Shown here piece after piece: positions 1-6,310 of a stretch of 10,453 nucleotides of DNA (positions are counted from its first letter, which is position 1; each line of letters opens with the position of its first letter). A program made the translations under genes and the position numbers. This DNA comes from Thermoplasmata archaeon. GTDB lineage: Archaea; Thermoplasmatota; Thermoplasmata; RBG-16-68-12; JAGMCJ01. The notes beneath the pieces were generated by a model that was not told where the DNA came from, ran no database searches, and was given only the letters and a program-made list of their open reading frames with translations. The stretch covers positions 1 through 10,453 of the forward strand of contig JAGMCJ010000104.1 in NCBI GenBank assembly GCA_023129265.1, written 5' to 3'.

Positions 1-1067
1 CGCTCAGGGGGCAGAACAACGTGCAGGGCGCGTGCGACGTGGGAGCGCTGCCCAACGTCTACCCGGGCTATCAGGCGGTATCGAACGAGGAGATCGGGAA
101 GAAGTTCGAGAAAGCATGGGACGCGAAGCTTTCACGGGAGCCAGGACTCACGGTCGTCGAGATGACGGACGCCGCCCGCGAGGGAAAGGTGAAGGCGATT
201 TACATCGTGGGCGAGAACCCTATGATTTCCGATCCGGACATAGAGCACGTGAGACAGGGGTTAGAGAACCTCGACTTCTTGATCGTTCAGGACATATTCA
301 TGACTGAGACCGCTCACCTCGCGGATGTGGTGCTCCCCGCATCGAGCTACGCGGAGAAGGAGGGCACGTTCACCGCCACGGACAGGCGGGTTCAGCGGGT
401 GAGAAAGGCAATCGAGCCCGTAGGGGACGCAAGAGAGGACTGGGAGATTGTCATCGACATCGCGAAGAGGCTTGGCGGGAAGGGTTTCGACTTCTCATCG
501 CCCGCCGAGATCATGGACGAGATCGCGTCACTTGTGCCGATATACGGCGGGGTGTCGTTCGACCGCCTTGACGCAGGGGAGGACCTGCTGTGGCCCGTGA
601 AGGAGGCGGGTCACGCGGGAACGGAATTCCTGCACGAGGGCAACTTCACCCGCGGAAAGGGCATATTCTCGCCCATCGAGTTCAGGGAGGCGGACGAGCT
701 CCCGGACGACGAGTACCCGTTCCTCATGACGACGGGCAGGGTGATGTTCCAGTACCACACGGGGACGATGACCCGACGGACGCCAGTACTCGAAGCGGAG
801 AGCCCGTCACCATTCGTGGAGGTCAACCCCGAGGACGCGGAGGCGCTCGGGATTGAGGACGGCGACTGGTTGGAGGTCTGGAGCCGCAGGGGAAGCATCA
901 AGATACAATCCCGTGTCGTCAACACTGTCGGTAAGGGAGTTGTCTTCATACCCTTCCACTATGCGGAGGCCGCCGCGAACGTGCTGACGAACCCGGCGCT
1001 GGATCCCGACTCGAAGATACCGGAGCTGAAGGTCTGCGCGGTTGCACTCAAGCCGCTAGCGAAGTGA
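1..1067 (+). CDS. fdhA: Formate dehydrogenase alpha subunit, C-terminal part (5' end outside window)
   Basis: Molybdopterin (Mo or W) oxidoreductase that oxidises formate to CO2. The frame is open from base 3, so the GTG at 21 is internal and the true start lies upstream. About 354 residues are visible. They begin with LRGQNNVQGACDVGALP, the signature that in E. coli FdhF contains the active-site Arg333 and Gln335; here the Arg codon is bases 6-8. Then follow IVQDIFMTETAHLADVVLPA, a typical stretch of the bis-MGD-binding fold, and a C-terminal molydopterin-binding domain starting near DEYPFLMTTGRVMFQYHTG and continuing through TMTRR and PEDAEALGIEDGDWLEV. The Cys/Sec ligand and the N-terminal Fe-S site lie outside the window. 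The nearest relatives among MGD enzymes look like cytoplasmic FdhA/FdhF rather than nitrate reductase. No partner subunit gene follows it, so any Fdh beta or electron-transfer subunit must lie upstream or elsewhere. Confidence 0.93.
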   Translation, partial: LRGQNNVQGACDVGALPNVYPGYQAVSNEEIGKKFEKAWDAKLSREPGLTVVEMTDAAREGKVKAIYIVGENPMISDPDIEHVRQGLENLDFLIVQDIFMTETAHLADVVLPASSYAEKEGTFTATDRRVQRVRKAIEPVGDAREDWEIVIDIAKRLGGKGFDFSSPAEIMDEIASLVPIYGGVSFDRLDAGEDLLWPVKEAGHAGTEFLHEGNFTRGKGIFSPIEFREADELPDDEYPFLMTTGRVMFQYHTGTMTRRTPVLEAESPSPFVEVNPEDAEALGIEDGDWLEVWSRRGSIKIQSRVVNTVGKGVVFIPFHYAEAAANVLTNPALDPDSKIPELKVCAVALKPLAK

Positions 1068-1102
1068 TTCATGACCGGATTTCGGATGCTCATGGTTATC
1101 CG

Positions 1103-1124
1103 ATTCCTGAGGCCTGTGAGGAAT
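1103..1124 (+). terminator. Possible hairpin terminator after fdhA
   Basis: ATTCCT at 1103-1108 pairs with AGGAAT at 1119-1124 across a 10-base loop. A moderately T-rich stretch ending GATTTTG follows. The element lies 36 bases after the fdhA stop. The stem is short and the T tract weak, so this is only suggestive. Confidence 0.25.
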
Positions 1125-1188
1125 AGCTTCTGACTCTGATTTTGCATAATCGTTTTGAGGATGAATCTCCGAACAACGCTTCAAAAAC

Positions 1189-1198
1189 CTATTTATCC
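1189..1198 (+). promoter_or_regulatory. Candidate TATA box for the 1220 gene
   Basis: CTATTTATCC, preceded by AAAAAC, resembles an archaeal BRE/TATA element. A transcription start about 25 bases downstream of its centre would fall near 1218-1222, exactly at an in-frame GTG at 1220. That would give a leaderless message and argues that the frame upstream to TTG 1142 is not translated. Confidence 0.4.
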
Positions 1199-1219
1199 AG
1201 ATTCCAAAGTACCAAGCGC

Positions 1220-1846
1220 GTGGAAGACAAGGGCTACATTGAGGATTTCTTAGACTACTCCAAGTGGTTAGTCGTTGGTTGGTCTCTAGGACTTGCTATC
1301 GGGATGATATTCGACTATTACTATACGTTCGGAGATCCAGTTCTTGAAGGTACAACGAGATTCATAGTGGGTTATGGCGATACCATGGGAGCATCTATTG
1401 GTATTGTCATCTGCAGACTTAAGCATAAGAGGAAGTCCAAGGCTGAGACCTTCTGGATTGGTACAGCTGTTGGCTCATTGGCGGGTCCTTTGGTGCATTT
1501 CGCAGTCCTAAGCATGGGTCTAAACCCTCTGGGCGTTGCTGGAGCGATCTATGCAATCGCATATTCCAACGCGGACAATTGGGGGGGCATCATTTCGTCC
1601 TTGGTGGCAGAACTAAGAAGACACAGATTCTCTGTCGCTCTTAGCGAGCTGTACAAAAACAAGTTTGTAGTGGCGAATTTCTTCGTACTCATATTCCTTG
1701 CTCTACTGGCCGTATCTATTAGGATGTGCGGTCTTGCTCCAATTGGCTATTTCGCTTCGGCAGTAGAAGGACTTGTACTCGATAATGATAGCACCTTGGC
1801 AATACTGATTTTCTATATCTACGTCAGGCGTGCGAGCAAGAAATAG
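1220..1846 (+). CDS. Hypothetical polytopic membrane protein, atypical base composition
   Basis: I do not recognise the family. From GTG 1220 the protein has 208 residues; the frame is open back to TTG 1142 (234 residues). I prefer 1220 because a TATA-like element at 1189-1198 lies within the extension and no Shine-Dalgarno precedes 1142. Hydrophobic segments are WLVVGWSLGLAIGMIF, FIVGYGDTMGASIGIVI, FWIGTAVGSLAGPLVHFAV, LGVAGAIYAIAY, FVVANFFVLIFLALLAVSI and STLAILIFYIYV, giving four to six membrane helices. A basic loop RLKHKRKSK lies between the second and third, and the C-terminus RRASKK is basic. The coding sequence is visibly more A/T-rich than its neighbours: bases 1261-1320 contain 26 G/C of 60, against 39 of 60 at 601-660 in fdhA. 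This suggests acquisition by transfer. Function is unknown. Confidence 0.7.
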   Translation: MEDKGYIEDFLDYSKWLVVGWSLGLAIGMIFDYYYTFGDPVLEGTTRFIVGYGDTMGASIGIVICRLKHKRKSKAETFWIGTAVGSLAGPLVHFAVLSMGLNPLGVAGAIYAIAYSNADNWGGIISSLVAELRRHRFSVALSELYKNKFVVANFFVLIFLALLAVSIRMCGLAPIGYFASAVEGLVLDNDSTLAILIFYIYVRRASKK

Positions 1847-1867
1847 GGAGTCTCACACTGCCCTCAG

Positions 1868-2065
1868 TCAACTCAGCCACTCTCTGGGCTTCAGAAGCCG
1901 TAGACGACTCCAGGATGAAACCAGGGGCGTTCCTTCAGGGTCGTTCACATGAATGCACCAAGGGTCCCTTCCTTCCATTATCCACTTCATCTATGTAGGA
2001 AAGATCCATCTCCTGCAGTGCCCTCTTTGTGGTGTATCCATCCCTTCGAATAGGCTTAGCCCTTT
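1868..2065 (-). pseudogene. Possible decayed ORF, function unknown
   Basis: On the minus strand, two overlapping frames read like one broken protein. The upstream frame, with no start codon after an in-frame TAA, gives RAKPIRRDGYTTKRALQEMD then LSYIDEVDNGRKGP. The +1 frame continues as DPWCIHVNDPEGTPLVSSWS and RLRLLKPREWLS up to a stop at 1868-1870; an ATG at 1988-1990 starts a 40-residue ORF in this frame. Joining them needs a one-base shift near 1960-1975. The residue make-up resembles a real protein, but I recognise no family and base composition does not settle it. It could be chance. Confidence 0.22.
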
Positions 2066-2107
2066 ATGCTTCTTCTTCCTTTTGACTTTGGACCCCTTAT
2101 GAGGTCC

Positions 2108-2157
2108 CCCATTCCTTCTGACCGTGATCGGTCACCAACCAGAACGGAAGGGATGGG
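2108..2157. repeat. Imperfect inverted repeat / branched hairpin
   Basis: CCCATTCCTT at 2108-2117 can pair with AAGGGATGGG at 2148-2157: ten pairs including one G-U. CTG at 2118-2120 can also pair with CAG at 2140-2142, leaving a five-base bulge, and the loop holds a small ACCG/CGGT hairpin at 2121-2132. It could be an RNA structure, a decayed mobile-element end or a terminator. No partner repeat elsewhere in the window was noticed. Confidence 0.35.
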
Positions 2158-2303
2158 CCCTCAAGATGATTTCTCAATGCCAGAGTCAGAATCTGTGTTT
2201 CACAGCCCTCGATTCCTGGAAAGACCTGAAGCTTACTGTCAAATCACAAGCTATTTCTCATATCGCTCCATACGCTGCCAAGGAAATCCAAAGTGATTGC
2301 GGG

Positions 2304-3623
2304 ATGCACTCTAGCAAGGTCAAATCGGAGAGGCGAAAGCTCGGCTTGGATGAGCTAGTGGCCATCGGGATCGGCGGCATGATAGGCAGCGGGATCTATT
2401 CGCTCCTGGGCGTGGCCGTCCGCATAGCTGGCGGGTACGCTTTTCTCGCCTTTCTCTTGGCAGGGGCAATCGCTCTCTTCAGCGGGTACTCGTTCGCCAA
2501 GCTGGGGAGGGCGAACAAGACGGACGAGGGGGCCTTCAGGTATATCCTGATGGCGTCGGGCAGTCGGGCCTTCGCGGGCTTTAACGCGTGGATGATGGTC
2601 CTCGGATACATCGGCACCGTTGCCCTGTACGCCTACACTTTCGGCGCGTACTGCGCGTCCTTCTTCGAGGGTTACGCCAGCTACGCTGTCGCAAGGAGCG
2701 TGCTGGCCGTCGTCGTGATAGCGGTATTCGTCGTCGTGAACCTCATGAGGGTGGAATCCTTCGGAAGGTTCCAACTGGTCCTTGTCTCCGCGGGAATAGG
2801 CATCCTGCTCATCTTCTGCGTGGTGGGAGCGATCCACCTCGGTGTCGGGAACCCGGTGACTATAGAGAGCACGGACCCGCTCCTGATTCCCATCTCGGCA
2901 GGCATCATATTCGTGGGATTCCAAGGGTTCGAGCTCGTGACGGCATCCGTGAGGGATGCGAAGTCGCCTGAAAGGAACATCTCGAGGGCGATTTACCTCT
3001 CCATAGTGATCACGATCCTGCTGTACCTTCTCGGGACCATCGCGGCCACCTCCGTCCTGACGCCCGCCGAGATCCTCAGATTCGAGGAACATACGCTTGG
3101 AGAGGCGGCGATGCCAATCTTGGGGGGATTCGGGTTCTTCCTCGTCGGCATAGGCGCCCTCATCGCAGCGGCTGGAGCGATTAACGCGACCATATTTGGC
3201 ACAGCTCGATTCGCCAAGGACGTGTCCAAGAAAGGCATCATGCCGTCCGTCTTCTGCAGGACGAAGACCGACAGGGGAACGCCATACGCCGGAATACTCA
3301 TGATCGGCTTCTTCTCCGCCGTCCTGACGCTGACCGGGAGCTTGGAGGTCATGGCCGCCTTTGCCAGCATAATCTTCCTTCTCCTCTATGGGTTCGTCTC
3401 TCTGGCGAATCTGAAGCTCAGACTGCAAACGGGAAGCTCCGCTTGGATTCCTCTTGTGGGCTCCGCACTCTGCTTCTTCTCCCTTGCTGCCGTTGTGATC
3501 TACCTGGGCCTGAGAGGTCCGCAGACCCTCCTGACCATCGGAATCATGTTCCTGGCGCTTCTCGTTCTGTGGCTTGCCTATCAGAGGTATGCGAGAATGT
3601 CCCAGGAAAGACGCGGGACTTGA
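2304..3623 (+). CDS. APC-family amino acid permease
   Basis: Secondary transporter of the amino acid-polyamine-organocation superfamily, probably importing amino acids across the cytoplasmic membrane. The 439-residue length from ATG 2304 is usual for the family. After the basic N-terminus KSERRKLGLDE comes the helix-1 signature AIGIGGMIGSGIY (residues 20-32), whose unwound Gly-Ser-Gly binds the substrate backbone in characterised members. About twelve hydrophobic helices follow, with the cytoplasmic motif RDAKSPERNISRAI between helices and an inner loop TARFAKDVSKKGIMP. The start was placed at 2304, not at 2124 where the frame opens, because the first 60 residues of the longer version are unlike any permease and the Leu-Gly-Leu-Asp-Glu lead-in to helix 1 lies just after 2304. 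The substrate cannot be read from sequence. It ends 70 bases before the next gene, which has its own promoter. Confidence 0.9.
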   Translation: MHSSKVKSERRKLGLDELVAIGIGGMIGSGIYSLLGVAVRIAGGYAFLAFLLAGAIALFSGYSFAKLGRANKTDEGAFRYILMASGSRAFAGFNAWMMVLGYIGTVALYAYTFGAYCASFFEGYASYAVARSVLAVVVIAVFVVVNLMRVESFGRFQLVLVSAGIGILLIFCVVGAIHLGVGNPVTIESTDPLLIPISAGIIFVGFQGFELVTASVRDAKSPERNISRAIYLSIVITILLYLLGTIAATSVLTPAEILRFEEHTLGEAAMPILGGFGFFLVGIGALIAAAGAINATIFGTARFAKDVSKKGIMPSVFCRTKTDRGTPYAGILMIGFFSAVLTLTGSLEVMAAFASIIFLLLYGFVSLANLKLRLQTGSSAWIPLVGSALCFFSLAAVVIYLGLRGPQTLLTIGIMFLALLVLWLAYQRYARMSQERRGT

Positions 3624-3653
3624 CCGTCCGCGCGCAAGACGAGAACTGGAGTG

Positions 3654-3665
3654 AAAGGTTTATCA
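3654..3665 (+). promoter_or_regulatory. TATA/BRE promoter of the VIT/CCC1 gene
   Basis: AAAGGTTTATCA has the purine-rich BRE followed by a TATA-like core. Its centre lies about 33 bases before ATG 3694, so the message would have a leader of only a few bases. No Shine-Dalgarno precedes the ATG, which fits (near-)leaderless translation. Confidence 0.6.
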
Positions 3666-3693
3666 ATATCCATCTCTTAGCATCTACCACGAA

Positions 3694-4281
3694 ATGAGCA
3701 TATCGCGCTTAAGGAAACGGATAAGGGAGACGAGCGAGATAACGGACCTCGCCTCAACATCGAGAAGGTATTTCGTGCTGGGAGCGTTTGACGGGACCCT
3801 CATCGTTCTCGGTGTCGTTCTGGGTGCATACGCTGCGGGCGTCGCCTCGGAGCACATGGAGATAGTTATCTTCGCGGGATTGTCCGCGGCTGTGGCTCTT
3901 TCTGTTTCTAGTGCTGTCGGGGCCTATGAGGCCGAGCGCGTGGAAAAGCTCCTCTCGAGGGCAAGCATAGAGAAGGCGCTTCTGACCGATGTGAGCGAGG
4001 AACAAGCTGAGGCCTTCAGGTTCGCCACCCTGCTCAGTGCTCTCGTTCACGCGGCCGCCCCGCTGATCGCGGCGACGGTTCCCCTTCTTCCTTTCGTCAT
4101 AATCCCAGACCTGGGGATGGCTGTTCTCACTTCCGTTGTGATGACTCTCAGCGTGCTCTTCATCTTGGGCGCTTACTTGGGCAATCTGGTGAAGGAAAGG
4201 GTGTTCATGACGGGGATGCGATTCGTTCTCGCAGGTCTGGTGACGGCAGTCATCCTGTTCGTCATTGGGATGACTAACTGA
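3694..4281 (+). CDS. VIT1/CCC1-like (vacuolar iron transporter family) membrane protein
   Basis: A 195-residue membrane protein of the VIT1/CCC1 superfamily, whose characterised members move Fe2+ or Mn2+ across membranes. After a basic amphipathic N-terminus, helix 1 carries the family hallmark GAFDGTLIVLGVVLGAYAAG (residues 30-49), with the Asp that begins the canonical DG motif. Helix 2 is GLSAAVALSVSSAVGAYEAE (62-81). A charged segment, residues 80-107 (ERVEKLLSRASIEKALLTDV onward), corresponds to the cytosolic metal-binding region but is short. Helix 3 contains ALVHAAAPLIAATVPLLPFV with paired prolines, helix 4 is about 141-163, and helix 5 is MRFVLAGLVTAVILFVIG. Length matches the short archaeal branch. 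Whether it exports metal, and which metal, is not shown by the sequence. It has its own promoter and is perhaps followed by a tiny ORF six bases downstream. Confidence 0.82.
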   Translation: MSISRLRKRIRETSEITDLASTSRRYFVLGAFDGTLIVLGVVLGAYAAGVASEHMEIVIFAGLSAAVALSVSSAVGAYEAERVEKLLSRASIEKALLTDVSEEQAEAFRFATLLSALVHAAAPLIAATVPLLPFVIIPDLGMAVLTSVVMTLSVLFILGAYLGNLVKERVFMTGMRFVLAGLVTAVILFVIGMTN

Positions 4282-4286
4282 GGTAG

Positions 4287-4460
4287 ATGCTAACTCAGGC
4301 CTCCTCCGAAGCTCTTCAGGTGATGGCAACGGGGAAAGGATATCACCCAGTCGTTTATCACCTTGGCGTCAGCGATGGGGACTGCGACATGGAACTGGAT
4401 GTTACGACGATATCTGATGCTGATCGCACTCTCACGGATGCAGTCATATCGCTGGAATGA
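4287..4460 (+). CDS. Possible small acidic protein downstream of VIT gene
   Basis: A 57-codon frame opens with ATG five bases after the VIT stop codon, with GAGGT overlapping that stop. An internal ATG at 4323 gives a 45-residue version (MATGKGYHPVVYHLGVSDGD, then an Asp/Glu-rich tail ending DAVISLE). The acidic composition and tight spacing would fit a co-transcribed small protein. No family is recognised, the SD spacing is very short, and the minus strand is also open here (4290-4496), so this may be chance. Confidence 0.3.
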   Translation: MLTQASSEALQVMATGKGYHPVVYHLGVSDGDCDMELDVTTISDADRTLTDAVISLE

Positions 4461-4520
4461 GGAGATTAAGACCCTCCCAGGAGCCCGATGACGCACTACC
4501 CGCCTCTCCGTTCGCCAGCT

Positions 4521-4826
4521 TCACGGCAATGCTGGTCCGTTTCTCTGTAGATGAGAAAGCCGTTCAGCCTTCTCTTTGAAATGCTGCCCGAGTCCTTCGC
4601 TTGTGAGAATCGCGATGACCAGAGCAGTCGCCGAAACCAGGGAGGGTAGGGCGCCGATTGAAGAGGATAGAAGGAGAAGGGCGGGGACCGTCCCGATGAA
4701 AAGAGCCAGGCAAGCCCACACGATCACGTTTGCCGTCCTCTGATTGTGACGATGCTTTCCGATAATCCTCGCCACGTCGACTTCCGATTTCTCCAGGACG
4801 ATTTGCATATCCTCAGTATCTCGCAT
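4521..4826 (-). CDS. Small two-helix membrane protein, hypothetical
   Basis: A 101-residue protein of unknown function. Residues 1-31 are charged (EKSEVDVARIIGKHRHNQR). Two adjacent hydrophobic helices follow, VIVWACLALFIGTVPALLLL and ALPSLVSATALVIAILTS, and then a cytoplasmic-looking tail LGQHFKEKAERLSHLQRNG. This hairpin arrangement with a charged head is common in small archaeal membrane proteins and gives no function. The ATG at 4826 is used; an ATG six codons in is an alternative. No Shine-Dalgarno is evident. It follows the TBP gene on the same strand with a 99-base gap, so it may be read from its own promoter or as read-through. Confidence 0.65.
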   Translation of the reverse strand: MRDTEDMQIVLEKSEVDVARIIGKHRHNQRTANVIVWACLALFIGTVPALLLLSSSIGALPSLVSATALVIAILTSEGLGQHFKEKAERLSHLQRNGPALP

Positions 4827-4861
4827 ATGATTATGGAACGAGCAACCAAGAACCTATGCCG

Positions 4862-4873
4862 AAAGGCTTATCG
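4862..4873 (+). promoter_or_regulatory. Promoter-like AAAGGCTTATCG with no clear + strand gene
   Basis: This differs at three positions from the VIT promoter AAAGGTTTATCA. On the + strand it points into the 3' end of the TBP gene, which runs the other way. Read on the minus strand, the same bases are a poorer TATA match but could serve the gene starting at 4826. Confidence 0.3.
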
Positions 4874-4925
4874 TTGCTGGATTGGAACCACGTACGTTGG
4901 ATTGGCGACGATGCTCTAGCTGTGG

Positions 4926-5483
4926 TTACAACAACCCGCGCATGCCGAGTTCGCCAACCGTAGATTCGACCGCGCGGTCTATCTCCTCAGGGCTCTTAGC
5001 GCCCGTGAGAACCATCTTGCCTGAGGCGAAGAGCAGACAGACGACCTTGGGGTCCTCCAGCCTGTAGACCAATCCGGGGAACTGCTCTGGCTCGTATTCT
5101 ACGTGCTCCAGGTTGAGTGAAATGGCGACGTTGACGAGGTTTATCTCCGCTCCGAGGTCGCACACGGCCACCATGTTCTGGACCGTTATCTCCGGATGCC
5201 GTTCAACGGAAACGCCACCTTCCAGCAGTTTCCTGGCGACGATGTCAACGGACTCCCGGACATCATCGAGGTTCTTCCCCCCAGTGCAATTCGCCTTTCC
5301 GCTCTTGAACAGGAGAAGGGCCGTCTTCGGATTCTCTATGCGATAGATCAGTCCCGGAAACACCTCAGGCTCGTACTCCGAGCCCTCAAGCACACTCACG
5401 ATAGCATCTAGGTCGAGACTCTCGGCAAACCTCGTCGATGCGACTATGTTCTGCACTTCTGCTCTCCCTTGATTCTTCTGCAA
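4926..5483 (-). CDS. tbp: TATA-box-binding protein (TBP)
   Basis: General transcription factor that binds the archaeal TATA box and, with TFB, recruits RNA polymerase. The 185 residues form two direct repeats typical of TBP: VQNIVAST...EYEPEVFPGLIYRIENP...SGKANCTGGK (about 10-93) and VQNMVAV...EYEPEQFPGLVYRLEDP...SGKMVLTGAK (about 101-185). The FPGL(I/V)YR and LLF.SGK segments carry the DNA-intercalating phenylalanines. Length is normal for archaea. There is no ATG: an in-frame TGA lies 18 bases before TTG 5483, and a GTG at residue 10 would remove the first strand, so TTG is the best start. A promoter-like AAAGGTTTTTC lies at 5519-5529. Repeat 1 has the slightly unusual CTGGK in place of CTGAK. 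Many archaea carry more than one TBP; whether this is the main copy cannot be told. Confidence 0.97.
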   Translation of the reverse strand: MQKNQGRAEVQNIVASTRFAESLDLDAIVSVLEGSEYEPEVFPGLIYRIENPKTALLLFKSGKANCTGGKNLDDVRESVDIVARKLLEGGVSVERHPEITVQNMVAVCDLGAEINLVNVAISLNLEHVEYEPEQFPGLVYRLEDPKVVCLLFASGKMVLTGAKSPEEIDRAVESTVGELGMRGLL

Positions 5484-5518
5484 GTTGTCAGACCACCGTC
5501 ACGATGAGCGCGAGGCAC

Positions 5519-5529
5519 GAAAAACCTTT
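5519..5529 (-). promoter_or_regulatory. Candidate BRE/TATA promoter of TBP gene
   Basis: On the minus strand the bases read AAAGGTTTTTC, the same BRE/TATA style as other promoters in this window. The centre lies about 41 bases before TTG 5483, giving a leader of roughly 14 bases. A second A/T patch (GATAAAAC, about 5536-5543) is an alternative. Confidence 0.45.
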
Positions 5530-5779
5530 CGGGGAAGTTTTATCATTCGATATCTCGCCGGGAACCTCTTCTAGGAAGTTGCCGCACGCCAGGAAGTGCA
5601 ACAAGGCATCGGTGCCGCTAAGGGAATGTCTGCCGCACGAGTCGCTTGATTGTTTCTGGCGAAACTGATTGGACAACCGAAAAAATGGGACTGCCCTGGA
5701 AGGCAATCGCCCTTATTGATGTGATTTCTGGAGACTCCTGTTCGTGCTTGCAGGACGGTCTCAGACACAAGAAATCGAA

Positions 5780-5800
5780 AGCCAGCCGGAAGGGCTGGCT
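5780..5800 (-). terminator. Hairpin terminator of the Lrp-like gene
   Basis: AGCCAGCC at 5780-5787 pairs perfectly over eight bases with GGCTGGCT at 5793-5800 around a five-base loop. It starts 13 bases after the Lrp-like stop in the direction of transcription, and on that strand is followed by a T-rich TTTCGATTTCTTG. Confidence 0.6.
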
Positions 5801-5812
5801 CGTATAGTCGCC

Positions 5813-6310
5813 TCACTTCTCTTCTGTGGACGGCAAAGTCTCTGTGCTCTTCACCCCGGGGACCTTGTGGACCTTGGTGATGAGGAAATTGGCTAGCTCG
5901 CTGAGCTTGTCCGTTCCGATCCTGGCAATGACGTTGTACTCCCCGCTGGTCGACATCAGCCAGTGAACCTCCTCAGCCTTCTGAAGCTCATCAAGAAGAT
6001 GATCGACGTTGCTCGTCCTTATCATTGCCCATCCCGTTGTCGGTGTCTCGGGTGGCGTCTCTCTCGTCCACTCCTTGAAGTTGGGATAAACGGTGTATCT
6101 CTCGCAGTAGGGCTTCGAATCGACTGTTTCAGCGAATTTCCTCAGGCTCTCGTAATCAGAGAAGGTCCCAGACACGATGAGATCCCACGGTCCAAGCAGC
6201 CTTTGCACATCCGACACCTCTCTGTTCTCTCTCAGCTCGCGGGTCGCCTCCTCCAGCGACCCTGGCCTTACCTTGAGGAACAGCACACTATTTCCAAACA
6301 GTTCTGCCAT
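5813..6310 (-). CDS. Lrp/AsnC-type effector-domain protein with two tandem sensor domains, no HTH
   Basis: The 165-residue protein consists of two copies of the ferredoxin-like dimeric alpha/beta barrel (RAM, or AsnC effector) domain that in Lrp/AsnC regulators binds amino acids or other small effectors. Copy 1 is about residues 8-78, with the motif LLGPWDLIVSGTFSDYESLR; copy 2 is about 92-160, with STSGEYNVIARIGTDKLSEL and KVPGVKSTETLP. No helix-turn-helix precedes them, so it probably does not bind DNA by itself and may act as a ligand-binding partner of another regulator. The start is ATG 6310, not the upstream in-frame ATG at 6340: GGGAGG lies seven bases before 6310, and the extra residues are just Lys/Gly from the leader. 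A TATA-like GTAAGTAATATCC (6367-6379) precedes it. It lies next to acetate genes, but a regulatory link is inference. Confidence 0.8.
   Translation of the reverse strand: MAELFGNSVLFLKVRPGSLEEATRELRENREVSDVQRLLGPWDLIVSGTFSDYESLRKFAETVDSKPYCERYTVYPNFKEWTRETPPETPTTGWAMIRTSNVDHLLDELQKAEEVHWLMSTSGEYNVIARIGTDKLSELANFLITKVHKVPGVKSTETLPSTEEK

Larger units (their letters stand above)
1847..2303. other. 457-base stretch without a confident gene
   Basis: No intact coding sequence is convincing here. The stretch holds a possible decayed minus-strand ORF at 1868-2065, an inverted repeat at 2108-2157, and presumably the promoter of the permease gene at 2304. An A/T-richer patch around 2249-2263 (CTATTTCTCATAT) is the best TATA candidate for that gene. 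The permease frame is open back to 2124, but the extra 60 residues are not permease-like. Confidence 0.5.
5484..5812. other. 329-base intergenic stretch between TBP and the Lrp-like gene
   Basis: No credible gene is seen on either strand. It contains the TBP promoter near 5519-5529 and, at the other end, the hairpin after the Lrp-like gene. A weaker minus-strand hairpin (TGCC, six-base loop, GGCA at about 5693-5706) is followed by a run of T and could be a second terminator. No tRNA-like T-arm was found. Confidence 0.5.

Noticed and set aside
21..23. GTG at 21 as the start of the first gene
   Set aside because: The frame is open to base 3 and the preceding residues LRGQNN belong to the conserved FdhA active-site motif.
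2124..2303. N-terminal extension of the permease to 2124
   Set aside because: The 60 extra residues are not permease-like and part of the extension is within an inverted repeat. ATG 2304 gives the normal family N-terminus.
2355..3428. A 357-codon minus-strand frame opposite the amino acid permease
   Set aside because: The product is highly charged and low in complexity, as expected from the complement of a membrane-protein gene. The sense strand encodes a convincing permease.
4290..4496. A 68-codon minus-strand frame between VIT and the small membrane protein
   Set aside because: No ribosome site, promoter or recognisable features. The competing + strand frame is better placed, though also uncertain.
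5571..5816. An 81-codon minus-strand frame after the Lrp-like gene
   Set aside because: It contains the terminator hairpin, has no Shine-Dalgarno and reads like non-coding sequence.
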